Below are positions 46,370 to 57,662 of a stretch of 64,000 bases of DNA, in pieces; within the stretch, counting starts at the first letter, position 1; each line of letters opens with the position of its first letter. Location: NCBI RefSeq assembly GCF_030499535.1, contig NZ_JASTLB010000001.1:248001-312000 (forward strand). The letters are read 5' to 3'. The translations under genes and the position numbers were made by a program. Below the pieces are notes generated by a model, which had not been told where the DNA came from, did not search any database, and saw only the letters and a list, made by a program, of their open reading frames with translations. Source of the DNA: Streptomyces sp. TG1A-8. Its GTDB lineage: Bacteria; Actinomycetota; Actinomycetes; Streptomycetales; Streptomycetaceae.

Positions 46370-47130
46370 CCCGCACCACCAGCGGCCGGCCCGACCGCAG
46401 GACCCGAAGGGACAACGGCAAGTCCGACCCCGTTGACGCCTATGCCGCAGCACCGGCCGTGCTCTCGGGCCGCGCCCAGGGAATACCGACGTCCCGCAAC
46501 GGCATCGCTGGAGCCATCCGCGCCCTGCGGGCGGCGCGCAACTCGGCCGATCAAGGCCCGCACCCTGATCCTCACCGCCCCTGCCGAAGTACGCGAGCAG
46601 TTCCGGGGATTGCCCACGGTGGAGCCGATCGACCACCTGGACCGCTCCCGCCCTGCCGGCGATCCGGCGGACCCCGCCTGCGCCGTCAGAACAGCTCTGC
46701 GGCGTCTCGCCCGCCGTTGTCGGGCACTCAGCCAGGAGATCGCCGACCCGGACGCTGAGCTGAAGCCCCTGGTGACGAGGACCGCACCGCAGCTGCCTGC
46801 CCTACCAGGCGTCGGTCCCGAGACCGCCGGACAGCTTCTGATCACCGCCGACGACAACCCCGAGCGGCTGAGGTCCGAGGCGTCCCCCGCGCACCTGTGT
46901 GCGGCCGCACCCATCCCAGCGTCCTCCGGCCGCACGAACCGGCACCGCCTCAACCGCGGAGGTGACCGCCAGGCGAACCGGGCTCTGCACACGATCGTCA
47001 CCGTTCGCATGCGGCACGATCGCCGGACGCAGGAGTACGTTGCCCGCCGCGCCGCCCAAGGCATGACGGAGAAGGACATCATCCACTGTCCGGAACGCTT
47101 CGCTGCCCGGGAGGTCCACAAACACCCGCC
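46370..47130 (+). pseudogene. IS110-family transposase, truncated and frameshifted
   Basis: Starts at RPDRRTRRDNGKSDPVDAYA (DEDD domain), shifts frame near 46550, then LPTVEPIDHLDRSRPAGDPA and LPALPGVGPETAGQLLITAD, AAPIPASSGRTNRHRLNRGG and NRALHTIVTVRMRHD (Transposase_20). The first catalytic part is absent. Confidence 0.75.
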
Positions 47131-47164
47131 GTGTCCGCACATCACGCCTCAACAGCTTCAACCG

Positions 47165-47290
47165 ACCCTTGACGAACCTGCAGGAGCTTCCAAGCAGCTG
47201 CTGGAGTCCGCCCTGGAGAGCGAGATCACCGACCACCTCGGCTACGAGAAGCACGACGCGGCGGGCCGGGACAGCGGCAAGGCACTTCCC
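47165..47290 (+). pseudogene. IS256-family N-terminal fragment
   Basis: KQLLESALESEITDHLGYEK followed by HDAAGRDSG is the start of IS256-type transposases. It runs in frame out of the IS110 relic and is cut after about 40 residues. Confidence 0.6.
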
Positions 47291-47690
47291 CAACGAGGCC
47301 GTCCCCAAGTGCGTCCACATGGCGCTGATGAGCCTGGACCCGGTGGAGGAAGGCCCGCAAGCGGTGGACCATGCGCTGGAAGGCACCCTTGAACGCCTTC
47401 CAGATCGCCTTCGAGGGCCGCCCCACCCCGAGCAACAACTGATCACCCAACAACCAGGATCAGCCGTTGGATCGACACAGCCGGTGCAGGAGCTCCCTCT
47501 CGGGACTGGGCCAGCAACCAACGCTCTCGAGCGGCGACGCTCTCCGCCGAGCGCATGGAACAGCTCTCCGTCGTCGGCATGCGGTGGGCGTAGGTAGTCG
47601 GGGTGCCCTGTCCTGCGCCGGATGGGCAACCGTTCGCGAACGGCAGGAGTCTAGCGGGCGGGAACTGTTCCCTCGGAGACACCGTCCGTG
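47291..47690. other. Decayed DNA, no recognised gene
   Basis: On the minus strand, frames read RLCRSNG and WLLGDQLLLGVGRPSKAIWK, which look like remains of one coding sequence split over frames, but I do not recognise it. Confidence 0.35.
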
Positions 47691-47731
47691 ACACCGTCCG
47701 TTCACTCGCGCCCCAGCAAAGGATTCCTTCC

Positions 47732-48994
47732 GTGCAGGCACCCTCACCAGCCCGTCGCGCTTTCTGGTCCTCTGTCGCCGCCCTCGGCGCAGCAGGTCTT
47801 ATTGCACTGGCCACCGCACCTGCGGCCCACGGCGAAGAGAACTTCCCCGACCTGGTCGTCGGGGGCATCGCGCCGGTCAGCGGGCTGAGGCCGGGAGAGA
47901 GCATCGACGTTCCGGCCACCGTGGCGAACAAGGGCACGGTGACGGCCGGGAAGGTGTGGGTCGCCTACTCCGTCAGCCGAGGGCTCGACTTCGCCCAGGT
48001 GCCCTCCAACTGCCAGGTGCAGCACGTGCGGCCCTACGACGAGATGCCCGAGCGGTGGACTGCGGTGTGCGCGTTCGACCAGGCGGTGGAACCCGGCGCC
48101 GTCTACACGACCGACAGGCCCCTGCGCGTCACGGCTCTGGACCGCGCGCTCAACGACGAACTGCGCCTGCGTGTCGAGAGTACTGATCCGGGGGCTGATG
48201 AGAACGGCAGTGACCCGGTGGCGGGAACCGCGTCGCCCGTGAAGCTCGTTGCGGCGGAGGGCGGGGAGGTGGGGTCGGCGCGCATCGTCGACGTGCCCGT
48301 CACCACCGTGAACACGGCCGACTACCAGGTGACGGGTGCCACACTCAGGGGGAGCGTCGGGGACACGGTCACGATGAAGGTGAAGTTCACCAACGCCGGA
48401 CCCGCCTGGGTGTGGCCCAGGGAAGGAGACAAGGCCGTCCACGTGGTGATCACTCCTCCCACCGGAACGTCGGTCGTCAAGCGCGGCACCTTCTGCCGGG
48501 CCGAGGATGGAACGTACGTCTGCGGCATGCGGTCGCTCTACGAGGGCAGCGGGGAGACCTACACCTTCGACTTGCGCATCGACAAGCGGGAGCCCGGCGC
48601 CAAGGGGTCCATAGCCCTGAGCACCGAAGCCCGGCCGTTCGATCCCTACAAGGCCAACGACCATGCCGACATCACCCTGGACGTCGCGGGCGGTGGTTCC
48701 TCCGGCTCGGCAGGCGGCTCGGACGGGTCAGGTGGCTCCGACGGATCGGTGGGCGGCTCGACCAGCGGCACGGGCGGACCGGTGGGCGGCTCGAACGGCT
48801 CGACAAGCGGCTCGACCAGCGGCATGGACGGCGGATCGTCCTCCACGGTCACCGGCGGGACGGCGAGCGGCGGCAACCTCGCGGACACCGGCTCCTCGGC
48901 GCTGCCGGCCGTCGGCGTGGCTGCTGCGGCGGTAGCGATGGGAGCCGGCGTGCTGCTCGTCCAGCGCCGCCGCCGCGCCCAGCGGCCCGACTGA
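47732..48994 (+). CDS. LAxTG cell-wall-anchored surface protein
   Basis: 420 residues from GTG 47732 after AAAGGA. A Sec signal peptide (RRAFWSSVAALGAAGLIALA...AHGEE) is followed by two CARDB/DUF11-like beta-sandwich regions (GIAPVSGLRPGESIDVPATV; VGDTVTMKVKFTNAG), a Gly/Ser-rich stalk of about 70 residues, then LADTG, a hydrophobic helix and RRRRAQRPD. This is an LPxTG-type sorting signal of the LAxTG class handled by class E sortases. It should be covalently fixed to peptidoglycan. Ligand unknown. Confidence 0.88.
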   Translation: MQAPSPARRAFWSSVAALGAAGLIALATAPAAHGEENFPDLVVGGIAPVSGLRPGESIDVPATVANKGTVTAGKVWVAYSVSRGLDFAQVPSNCQVQHVRPYDEMPERWTAVCAFDQAVEPGAVYTTDRPLRVTALDRALNDELRLRVESTDPGADENGSDPVAGTASPVKLVAAEGGEVGSARIVDVPVTTVNTADYQVTGATLRGSVGDTVTMKVKFTNAGPAWVWPREGDKAVHVVITPPTGTSVVKRGTFCRAEDGTYVCGMRSLYEGSGETYTFDLRIDKREPGAKGSIALSTEARPFDPYKANDHADITLDVAGGGSSGSAGGSDGSGGSDGSVGGSTSGTGGPVGGSNGSTSGSTSGMDGGSSSTVTGGTASGGNLADTGSSALPAVGVAAAAVAMGAGVLLVQRRRRAQRPD

Positions 48995-49289
48995 CCTCTT
49001 GCCGATGTGTCCGTGGGCACCTGGCCCGGTCCGGGGGCGGTAAGCCGGTGCGGTGCCCACGTCCAGGCATCGACCGTCTGTCGCGGGACATCGTCACGAC
49101 GCGGGGATGGAGTGCAGGTGCTCAACCTGTGGTGCAGCGGCGAAGTGCGGTCCAGCCAGTGTGCGCCATAGGGCGTAGCCCTCTGAGGCACGGAAGGCGA
49201 CGATGTGGTGCTCGACCGCCGCCCATCGGACCAGGAGCCCGGTAGCGCGAGGGGTGTGTGCGACGACGTCGCCGGCGCCGGACCGGGGG

Positions 49290-49650
49290 ACGACGCTGCC
49301 GGGGGCGCAGGGTGGGCTCGTACAGGGCCTGCCTGGCGCATCCGAACAGCGCCGAGCGGACCGCCCATCTGGCCACGCTGACCCCCGGCCCCGGCCATCG
49401 GGGCACACACTTCAACCAGAGCCTGCTCGACGAACTCCTCGCACCGCTCAGGGATCCGGGGAGCGGGCGGGCGCGGGTGGAGGAGGCGTCGTTGGACGAG
49501 GTGCGGTTCACCGGGGACGCGGAGTTCGCGGCGATCGACTTTGGCGGCTTCCGCTCCTTGGCGTCGGCCGTGTTCGGCGGAGGAGTGTACGTCCGTGACG
49601 GGGGCGATCTCCGCCTCGGAGCGGCGCAGGTCGCGGAAGACGTGTGGCTC
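49290..49650 (+). pseudogene. Pentapeptide-repeat protein fragment
   Basis: Reads YRACLAHPNSAERTAHLATL, QSLLDELLAPLRDPGSGRAR and FTGDAEFAAIDFGGFRSLAS, the zinc-ribbon-like start and first pentapeptide coils of a Streptomyces family. It loses frame at about 49650 where an IS21 relic starts. Confidence 0.55.
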
Positions 49651-49654
49651 GACG

Positions 49655-50035
49655 TTCGGTCAGGCTGGACAGCTGCAGATCGGGCAGTGCGACCGGCTCG
49701 GGCAGCGGTGCGGTGATGGTCGGCGAGCAGCCCTCGGACTCGGCGGCCTTGCGGGCTTCCAACGCGACCATGTCCGCGGTGCGGACATGGATCACGGGGG
49801 CGGCTCGTATCCCGGCGACCACGTCACGGTGCTGCAGGTGCCGGTGCAACAGCAGGATGTGGACCAGGACCTCGGTCCCTTCGATCTCGCCCAGGCCCTG
49901 CTTGGCCGCGGACCAGAACGCCTCGTGGACCGAGGCGAAGGGGCCCTCGCGGCGGGCCTGATCCAAGGCTTCGGAGTCGGCCAGCGCGCCCGGCTTGGCT
50001 AGGGTCTGTTGCGAAAGTGGATCTTGTTCGTCGAT
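49655..50035 (-). pseudogene. IS21 IstA C-terminal fragment
   Basis: The reading SEALDQARREGPFASVHEAF then VLVHILLLHRHLQHRDVVAG and DMVALEARKAAESEG, ending in LSSLTERR, matches the end of IstA transposases. No catalytic domain and no IstB. Confidence 0.65.
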
Positions 50036-50046
50036 GATCACCTCCT

Positions 50047-50563
50047 GTGGGACGTGGGGATCCGGCGAACGGCCAGTGGGCCCGGCTGGAGCCGTTACTG
50101 CCGCGGGGCATCAGGCCGGGCCGGCCGCAGGTGTGGACGCGGCGGCAGTTGATGGACGGCATACGGTGGCGGGCCCGGACCGGCGGCCCGTGGCGTGACG
50201 TGCCCGAACGCTATGGCCCGCGGGACCGGGTCCATGACCTGTTCCGGCGCTGGCAGCGGGACGGAGCCTGGGCCGGGATCCTCACTCAGCTCCAGGCCGG
50301 AGCCGATGCGCAGGGCCTGATCACCTGGGACGTGAACGTCGACTCCACCGTCTGCCGGGCCCACCGGCACGCCGCCGGGACGGCGAAAAAAAGGGGATCT
50401 CCACAAGGAGCCGCCCGGCGGGATCTTCGTCGAGCCGGCCGACCACGGCCTCGGACGCTCCCGGGGCGGTCTGAGCAGCAAAATCCACCTCGCGGTCGGG
50501 CAGGGGCAAAAGCCCCTGTCCGTCGTGGTCACGGCTGGGCAGCGGGGCGACTCGCCGCAGGGG
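50047..50563 (+). pseudogene. IS5-family transposase, 3'-truncated
   Basis: N-terminal part intact: [56 protein letters not shown] (first Asp). The next frame carries [20 protein letters not shown] after the poly-A/G tract at about 50386-50397. It ends abruptly at 50563. Same IS type as 38125-38744. Confidence 0.7.
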
Positions 50564-50632
50564 CCTTGACCCCTGATCTTGGACACACGAGACACTGGAT
50601 CCTGAGGATCTGAGAACGGACATCTCCTGGTC

Positions 50633-50932
50633 ATGAAGCACTGTCCGCCGCAGTTCAAGGCGGGCGCGGTCGCGCTGTACCAGTCGCGACCGGAGGCGAC
50701 GATCCGGCAGGTCGCTGCCGATCTGGGTATCAACCCGGAAACCCTGCGGAACTGGGTTCGGGCGGCCGGTGCGAGCCGGCCGCGGGGGCGCCGGGCGGAG
50801 ACACCCGCCGAGCCGCCCACGCCGCTGGAAGCGGAGAACACCGCGCTGCGCCAGAAGGTCCGCGACCTGGAGGAAGAACGCGAGATCCTGCGCAAGGCCG
50901 CGAAGTATTTCGCCGGCCAGACGCGCTGGTGA
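50633..50932 (+). CDS. IS3-family OrfA
   Basis: 99 residues: PEATIRQVAADLGINPETLR then NWVRAAGA and a leucine-zipper-like end KVRDLEEEREILRKAAKYFA. OrfB starts just after (NRFQFVADHQRRHGVKRLCT) and is cut by about 51000, so the IS is incomplete (about 50565-51003). Confidence 0.75.
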   Translation: MKHCPPQFKAGAVALYQSRPEATIRQVAADLGINPETLRNWVRAAGASRPRGRRAETPAEPPTPLEAENTALRQKVRDLEEEREILRKAAKYFAGQTRW

Positions 50933-51063
50933 ACCGCTTCCAGTTCGTCGCCGACCACCAGCGCCGCCACGGCGTGAAGCGGCTGTGCACCATCCGGGGC
51001 ATTGTCGGGTCCCAGCTGATGTCTGACGGTTTGGTCCCAGGTGATGCTTGACGGTGGGCCTAG

Positions 51064-52478
51064 TACTCCAGCCGTAGATCTCGATCTTCATGTCGCTCGG
51101 GTGGCCTGCCGTTCGTAATGGCAGGTCCGGGCTGTGGCTTGGTGGCGTCGTCGCCAGAGGGACCAGCGGAGCCGGTGCTCGGCCGTGTGGGGTTTGGCGG
51201 TCAGGGTCGTGAACAGGTGTTGGATTTCGTTGCGGGTGAGGGGGATCAGGTCGTCCGGATTCTGGCCGGTGGCGGGTTCGGCGGCAGTGGCGACGGTGAG
51301 GAAGGCGTGGGCGAGCATCGCGAGGGTGACCCAGCGGTGCCAGGAGGTCCAGCGTCTGACCTGGTGTTCATCGAGGCCGGCGAGGGTCTTGGAGGACTGG
51401 AACGTCTCCTCGATGGTCCAGCGGCGTCCGGCGACGCGGACAAGGGTGGACAGGGGGGCCTTGCCTGTCGAGTAGCAGCGGTAGTAGGCGAGTTCGCCGG
51501 TGCGGCGGTTGCGCCGGATGAGGAGGTGCCGGTGGCCGGGCCGGTCGTCGGCGATCACGGCCAGGGCCCAGTCGTAGTGGCGGTGGCCCTTGGCGCCGGC
51601 TCCGGCCGACAGCTTCTGCCAGGCCCGCTTCGGGATCTTCTGTGCGAGCCGGTCAGCTCGGATCTTCCCGGCCCGGGTGCTGATCTGATGGTCACAGGCG
51701 ACGGCGAGAACGTATGCCTGGCCGCATTGTTCGAGGCTGTGCCGGAGTGCGGGGTTGCCGCCGTATATCTCGTCGGCGGTCACCCAGCCCGGGCTGATTC
51801 CGGCCGCCTTGGCCCGGTTGATCATTCGCAGGGCGAGCTGCGGCTTGGCCGCGAACCGGTGGTCCTCGGCAATGCCGGCGGCCCGGCAGCGGTCCGGGTC
51901 GTCGGTCCAGGAACGGGGAACGCAGAGCTCCCGGTCGACCGCGGCGTGGCCGTGCGGGGTGGAGTAGGCGAGATAGACGGCGACCTGGCCGTTTTCGATC
52001 CTGCCGGCGGTGCCGGTGTACTGGCGCTGGACACCGACGGTGTGGCTGCCCTTCTTCAGGTCGCCGGTCTCGTCGACCACCAGGACCACGTCATCGCCGC
52101 CGAGGTGGCCGACGACGAAATCGCGCAGGTCGTCACGGACCGCGTCCGCCTCCCACTTCGCCCTGGCCAGCAGGTGCTGGAGCCGGTCCGGGCTCGGCTG
52201 GCCGACGTGCTCGGCCAGCGTCCAGCAGTTCTTCCGCGGGAGCCCGGCCATCAGCCCGAGCACGAACCCCCGGGCATGACGCCGTGGTTCGACTCTCCGG
52301 AACCGGGAGGCGATCCGGTCCATCAGGACCTCGAACGTGAGGTGCCAGCGGGCAGGATCTATGCTGTGGCCCGCGGCCACCAGCTGTTCTTCTGTCTTCA
52401 CACACCGATGATCACTGGTGGCCGTACCCATGCCCGGACCCGGCCCGACCAGCAAGATCACGATCTACAGCTGGAGTA
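51064..52478 (-). mobile_element. IS701-type element, right copy (1415 bp)
   Basis: Inverted relative to the copy at 25483 and nearly identical. Inner flank CTAG (51060-51063), outer flank TTAG (52479-52482). Ends TACTCCAGC[T/C]GTAGATC. Confidence 0.88.
51088..52461 (-). CDS. IS701-family transposase, intact
   Basis: 457 residues in the longest frame; the true start is probably further in (for example the Met of MGTATSDHRC or later). The DDE triad is complete: LVVDETGDLKKG, VTADEIYGGN and TIEETFQSSKTLAG. It could mobilise itself and the defective left copy, and with them the 27 kb between. Confidence 0.88.
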   Translation of the reverse strand: MILLVGPGPGMGTATSDHRCVKTEEQLVAAGHSIDPARWHLTFEVLMDRIASRFRRVEPRRHARGFVLGLMAGLPRKNCWTLAEHVGQPSPDRLQHLLARAKWEADAVRDDLRDFVVGHLGGDDVVLVVDETGDLKKGSHTVGVQRQYTGTAGRIENGQVAVYLAYSTPHGHAAVDRELCVPRSWTDDPDRCRAAGIAEDHRFAAKPQLALRMINRAKAAGISPGWVTADEIYGGNPALRHSLEQCGQAYVLAVACDHQISTRAGKIRADRLAQKIPKRAWQKLSAGAGAKGHRHYDWALAVIADDRPGHRHLLIRRNRRTGELAYYRCYSTGKAPLSTLVRVAGRRWTIEETFQSSKTLAGLDEHQVRRWTSWHRWVTLAMLAHAFLTVATAAEPATGQNPDDLIPLTRNEIQHLFTTLTAKPHTAEHRLRWSLWRRRHQATARTCHYERQATRAT

Positions 52479-52646
52479 TTAGACGCGATTCATCGAGGCC
52501 TCAGCAAAACCGGCTTTTTCCGGCTCCGGTGTCCCGTAGTGTTTTCCATACCGAAAGCGAACGACGCGAAAGCGAAGAGCGCGAACGGGAAGCGGATCGC
52601 TGTCATCGACGGATCGCTGACGGATCACCGACAGAAGGAGACAGGC

Positions 52647-52751
52647 ATGAGCTTCCACAAGGTCGCCCTGGCCGAGAAGGCCTGCAAGCCCGCCGCAGCG
52701 GTCGCCAGGAAGGCCGCCCCGAAGCGCCGCCCGGTCATCCACAAGGGCTGA
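52647..52751 (+). CDS. Small basic protein MSFH-1
   Basis: 34 residues starting MSFHKVALAEKACKP and ending RRPVIHKG, rich in Lys and Ala. A strong AGAAGGAGAC ribosome site precedes the ATG. Its N-terminus matches the next ORF. Unknown function; a secreted leader is not apparent. Confidence 0.5.
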   Translation: MSFHKVALAEKACKPAAAVARKAAPKRRPVIHKG

Positions 52752-52806
52752 CAAAGAATACGCCCAAGCAAATCAAAGCAATTACTTATTCAGAGAGGGA
52801 ACCGTC

Positions 52807-52890
52807 ATGAGCTTCCACAGGATCACCCCCGTCAAGAAGACCCGCAAGCCCGCCCCGGCGCCGAAGAAGAAGGCCCCCGCGAAGGGGGCT
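52807..52890 (+). CDS. Small basic protein MSFH-2, 3' end replaced
   Basis: Starts MSFHRITPVKKTRKPAPAPK with GAGAGGGA upstream, a paralogue of the preceding ORF. After about 27 residues it runs into an IS6 fragment, so the natural end is lost; the frame stays open to 53082. Confidence 0.5.
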
Positions 52891-53075
52891 TCCGCCCGGT
52901 GGGTGGGACGCAGCGGTTCCTGTCCGCGCCCAGCGGCGTCTCACCCCGCATCCGCCCCGGCGCCGCCTGATGACCACACCCCATCACCGAGCCGGGACGA
53001 CTGTTCGCTTTGCCAGCTGGGACCGGACCACCCGCGCCGCCAACCAGCCCACCGTGAACGGCCCCGTCCCACCGG
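52886..53075 (+). pseudogene. IS6 3' fragment
   Basis: GGFRPVGGTQRFLSAPSGVS followed by IRPGAA and a region parallel to 62985-63170. C-terminal end of an IS6 transposase. Confidence 0.65.
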
Positions 53076-53248
53076 CGGGTGAGCAGTTCACCCATCCGGG
53101 TCGGGCTCTCCCGTCGGAGCACGGCCGCACGGCCGGCTCCGCTCCCGAATGCCCGTCCATGTCCATGTGCCCGGCCCTCAGGGGAAGCGCACGAGGACGG
53201 GCCCCGCCGGTCGGGGACCGCCGGGGCCCGCTGCCCAAGGAGGTGTGA

Positions 53249-55456
<2,208 letters not shown>

Positions 55457-55544
55457 TCACCCGGGACGACCAGGCGCACGCCCAATGCCCGGGAGACCGT
55501 CCGAACCCTCAATGATCCAGACACCGCTCACCGGTGGGATGGTC

Positions 55545-56090
55545 CTCGGGGTGACCAGGCCGGGAGGGAGCGTCCGTGGGGAGCGCGTCGCCGTCGCGCA
55601 GGGGGCACCGGTGCCCGGCCGGGGTGGCCCCGCAGCGCGTGCGGCTGTGCCTGCGGTTCCCGCTCGGCCCCCGCGAGGCGGAGGAGCCGATGCTCCGGCG
55701 CGGTGCGACCCCCTCGTAGGGGACGGGTACGGCGGCGGTGTCAGAAGTCGCGCGGGCCTGTGCCGGCGGACTGTGCCGCCACCGTCTCCCCGCCGGGGAC
55801 GAACGGCACCTGAACAGGGTCTTCCGCAAAGCCGGCGAAGAGCCGGGACGTCCGTGGCGGGCCGTCGGCCAGGCCGGGACGGCGACGTGCTCGACATCCT
55901 GGCGCGGAGCCGCCGGGACCAGGCCGTGGCCGGACGTTTCCTGCGCGGACCGGTGAAGAGGACGCCCCCGGTGCCCCGATTCGTCGTCACGGACAAGCTC
56001 CGTTCCCGCGGCACCGCCCAGCGTCGGGTCGTGCCCTGCGCCGAGCACCGCTCCGTCAAGGGCCTGGAACAACCGGGCCGGGGACGGCCG
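55545..56090 (+). pseudogene. IS6-family transposase relic
   Basis: Begins with the IS6 leader (CGTCCGTGGGGAGCGCGTCG), then RDGDVLDILARSRRDQAVAG and VPRFVVTDKLRSRG (catalytic Asp kept). It ends at HRSVKGLEQPGR, before the catalytic Glu. Confidence 0.7.
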
Positions 56091-56094
56091 TCGG

Positions 56095-56298
56095 CCGGCA
56101 AGGCGGCGGGAACGCGCCCGCTTCCACCGCACCCTGCTCGACGAAGGGGCCTACCTCCGGCCCTACACCGGCAACGACGAACGACCCGCAGCCCTGGCGG
56201 ACTTCCTGCACCACTACAACCGCCACCGCTGCCACACCGCACTCGGCGGCCACCCACCGATCAGCCGTGTGAACAACCCCGCGGGTCGATACAGCTAG
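56095..56298 (+). pseudogene. IS481 C-terminal fragment
   Basis: Reads ARFHRTLLDEGAYLRPYTGN, then FLHHYNRHRCHTALGGHPPI and SRVNNPAGRYS with a TAG stop. Joined directly to the IS6 relic. Confidence 0.7.
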
Positions 56299-56508
56299 AC
56301 ACCGGAGCCGGACCACGGGTTTTCCTCCCGGCGTGGTCCCCGCCGCATACGGGAAACCCCGTGGGTCCCACCACCGGGGAGAAGTGTGCGGGGGCGCCGG
56401 CGGAGCGGGACGGGACCAGGCCGCGCGGGCCCCGGCTTGCGTCACGGCTTGCCCGCCCCGCGCGGACCGTCACCCGTAACGGCCGGGGTGCCTGCCAGGA
56501 TCGGTACC

Positions 56509-56970
56509 ATGGAAATGCACATCGCACCGGCCGGCGTGGCCGACTTCCACCAGGTCCTGGCCGATCACCCCCGTTACTGGGGCGAACGGGACCTTCGGCC
56601 GCTGCACCTTCTGGCACTGGTACAGGAGTTCGCTTCCACCTGCCTGGTCGCCCGAGCCGAGGACGGGATCCGTGGGTACGTCTTCGGGTTCGTCACCCCG
56701 GACGGCACCGGGTACGCGCATCTGGTCGCCACCCGGGAGGACGCCCGTGGCACCGGTCTCGGGCGCCGTCTGTACACGGCGTTCGCCGAAGCAGCGGAAC
56801 GTCACGGTGCACGGCGGTTGAAGGCGATCACGTCGATCGGGAACACCGGCTCGATCGCCTTCCACCGCAGCCTCGGCTTCGACACGGAGGTCGTCGACGA
56901 CTACAACGGGCCGGGCCGGGGCATGGCCGTCTTCCACCGGGATCTGCCGCTCGACGCCCCGCGGCCCTGA
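56509..56970 (+). CDS. GNAT acetyltransferase
   Basis: 153 residues. The CoA-binding pattern is ATREDARGTGLGRRLYTAFA, with a following NTGSIAFHRSLGFD, typical of RimI-like GNATs. Upstream AGGA. Single gene; substrate unknown. Confidence 0.85.
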   Translation: MEMHIAPAGVADFHQVLADHPRYWGERDLRPLHLLALVQEFASTCLVARAEDGIRGYVFGFVTPDGTGYAHLVATREDARGTGLGRRLYTAFAEAAERHGARRLKAITSIGNTGSIAFHRSLGFDTEVVDDYNGPGRGMAVFHRDLPLDAPRP

Positions 56971-57085
56971 CCGACGCCACGGGCATCACCCGGGCCAGCG
57001 CGTACGCGGCCTTCGGCAACAAGGAGGACCCGTTCCGCAAGGCCCTGGAGCGCTACGCCGAAGGCCCCGACGCCGCTCGGGGCGG
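56955..57085 (+). pseudogene. TetR N-terminal fragment
   Basis: DATGITRASAYAAFGNKEDP then FRKALERYAEGP, the end of a TetR HTH. The remainder is absent. Confidence 0.55.
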
Positions 57086-57146
57086 TGACCGGCTTCGGTG
57101 TCGACACCGTTCCACAGATCTCGGCCGGTGTGCATCCGGCCTTCCG

Positions 57147-57524
57147 TCACTGCGTGGCCGGCTGGGGCGGGAAGGCGTGGTCGGCGTTCTCCTCGACCCA
57201 TGAGCGCAGCGCGTTGAGCGGGACCGCGGCGCTCTGGCCGAGGGGGGTGAGGGAGTACTCGACGTGCAGCGGGACGGCGGGGTAGACCGTGCGGTCGAGG
57301 ATGCCGAAGTTCTCCAGGCGGCGCAGGGTCTGGGTGAGCACCTTGGGGCTGACGCCCTGGAGCCTGCGCTGGAGCGCTCCGAACCGCTGGGGTCCGTCCT
57401 CCAGGGCGCCGATGGCGAGGGCGGACCACTTGTTGGTGAGCAGGTCGAGCAGGGCGCGGCAGGGGCACTGGGCGGCGTAGACGTCGTGGTGCGAGTGCTG
57501 GCCGCTGGGGCAGGTGGCCGTCAT
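57147..57524 (-). CDS. HxlR-family regulator
   Basis: 125 residues from ATG 57524 (AGGAGAG upstream). Winged helix with CPCRALLDLLTNKWSALAIG, a conserved Cys near the N-terminus, and RRLQGVSPKVLTQTLRRLEN. HxlR proteins of this type often sense electrophiles or oxidants through that Cys. It is divergent from the MDR gene it probably controls. Confidence 0.9.
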   Translation of the reverse strand: MTATCPSGQHSHHDVYAAQCPCRALLDLLTNKWSALAIGALEDGPQRFGALQRRLQGVSPKVLTQTLRRLENFGILDRTVYPAVPLHVEYSLTPLGQSAAVPLNALRSWVEENADHAFPPQPATQ

Positions 57525-57545
57525 GGTCACTCTCCTGACCTTGAT

Positions 57546-57578
57546 GCTTCCCGATGGGAAGCAGGAAACCTTGAAGGT
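57546..57578. promoter_or_regulatory. HxlR operator candidates
   Basis: Two inverted repeats in the divergent region: GCTTCCC-GAT-GGGAAGC (57546-57562) and ACCTT-G-AAGGT (57568-57578). Likely HxlR sites. Confidence 0.55.
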
Positions 57579-57662
57579 AACCATATGCCTGCGAATAGCG
57601 TCGCCGAGGTCAAGGGAGGACCCCAAGGGCCTTCCGCAAGGCGCTGTTTCAGGAGATGACGT

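Noticed and set aside
25483..52478. Simple inversion between the two IS701 copies as the reason for mismatched flanks
   Set aside because: Inverting the interior would not make either copy's flanks match, because both inner flanks are the palindrome CTAG.
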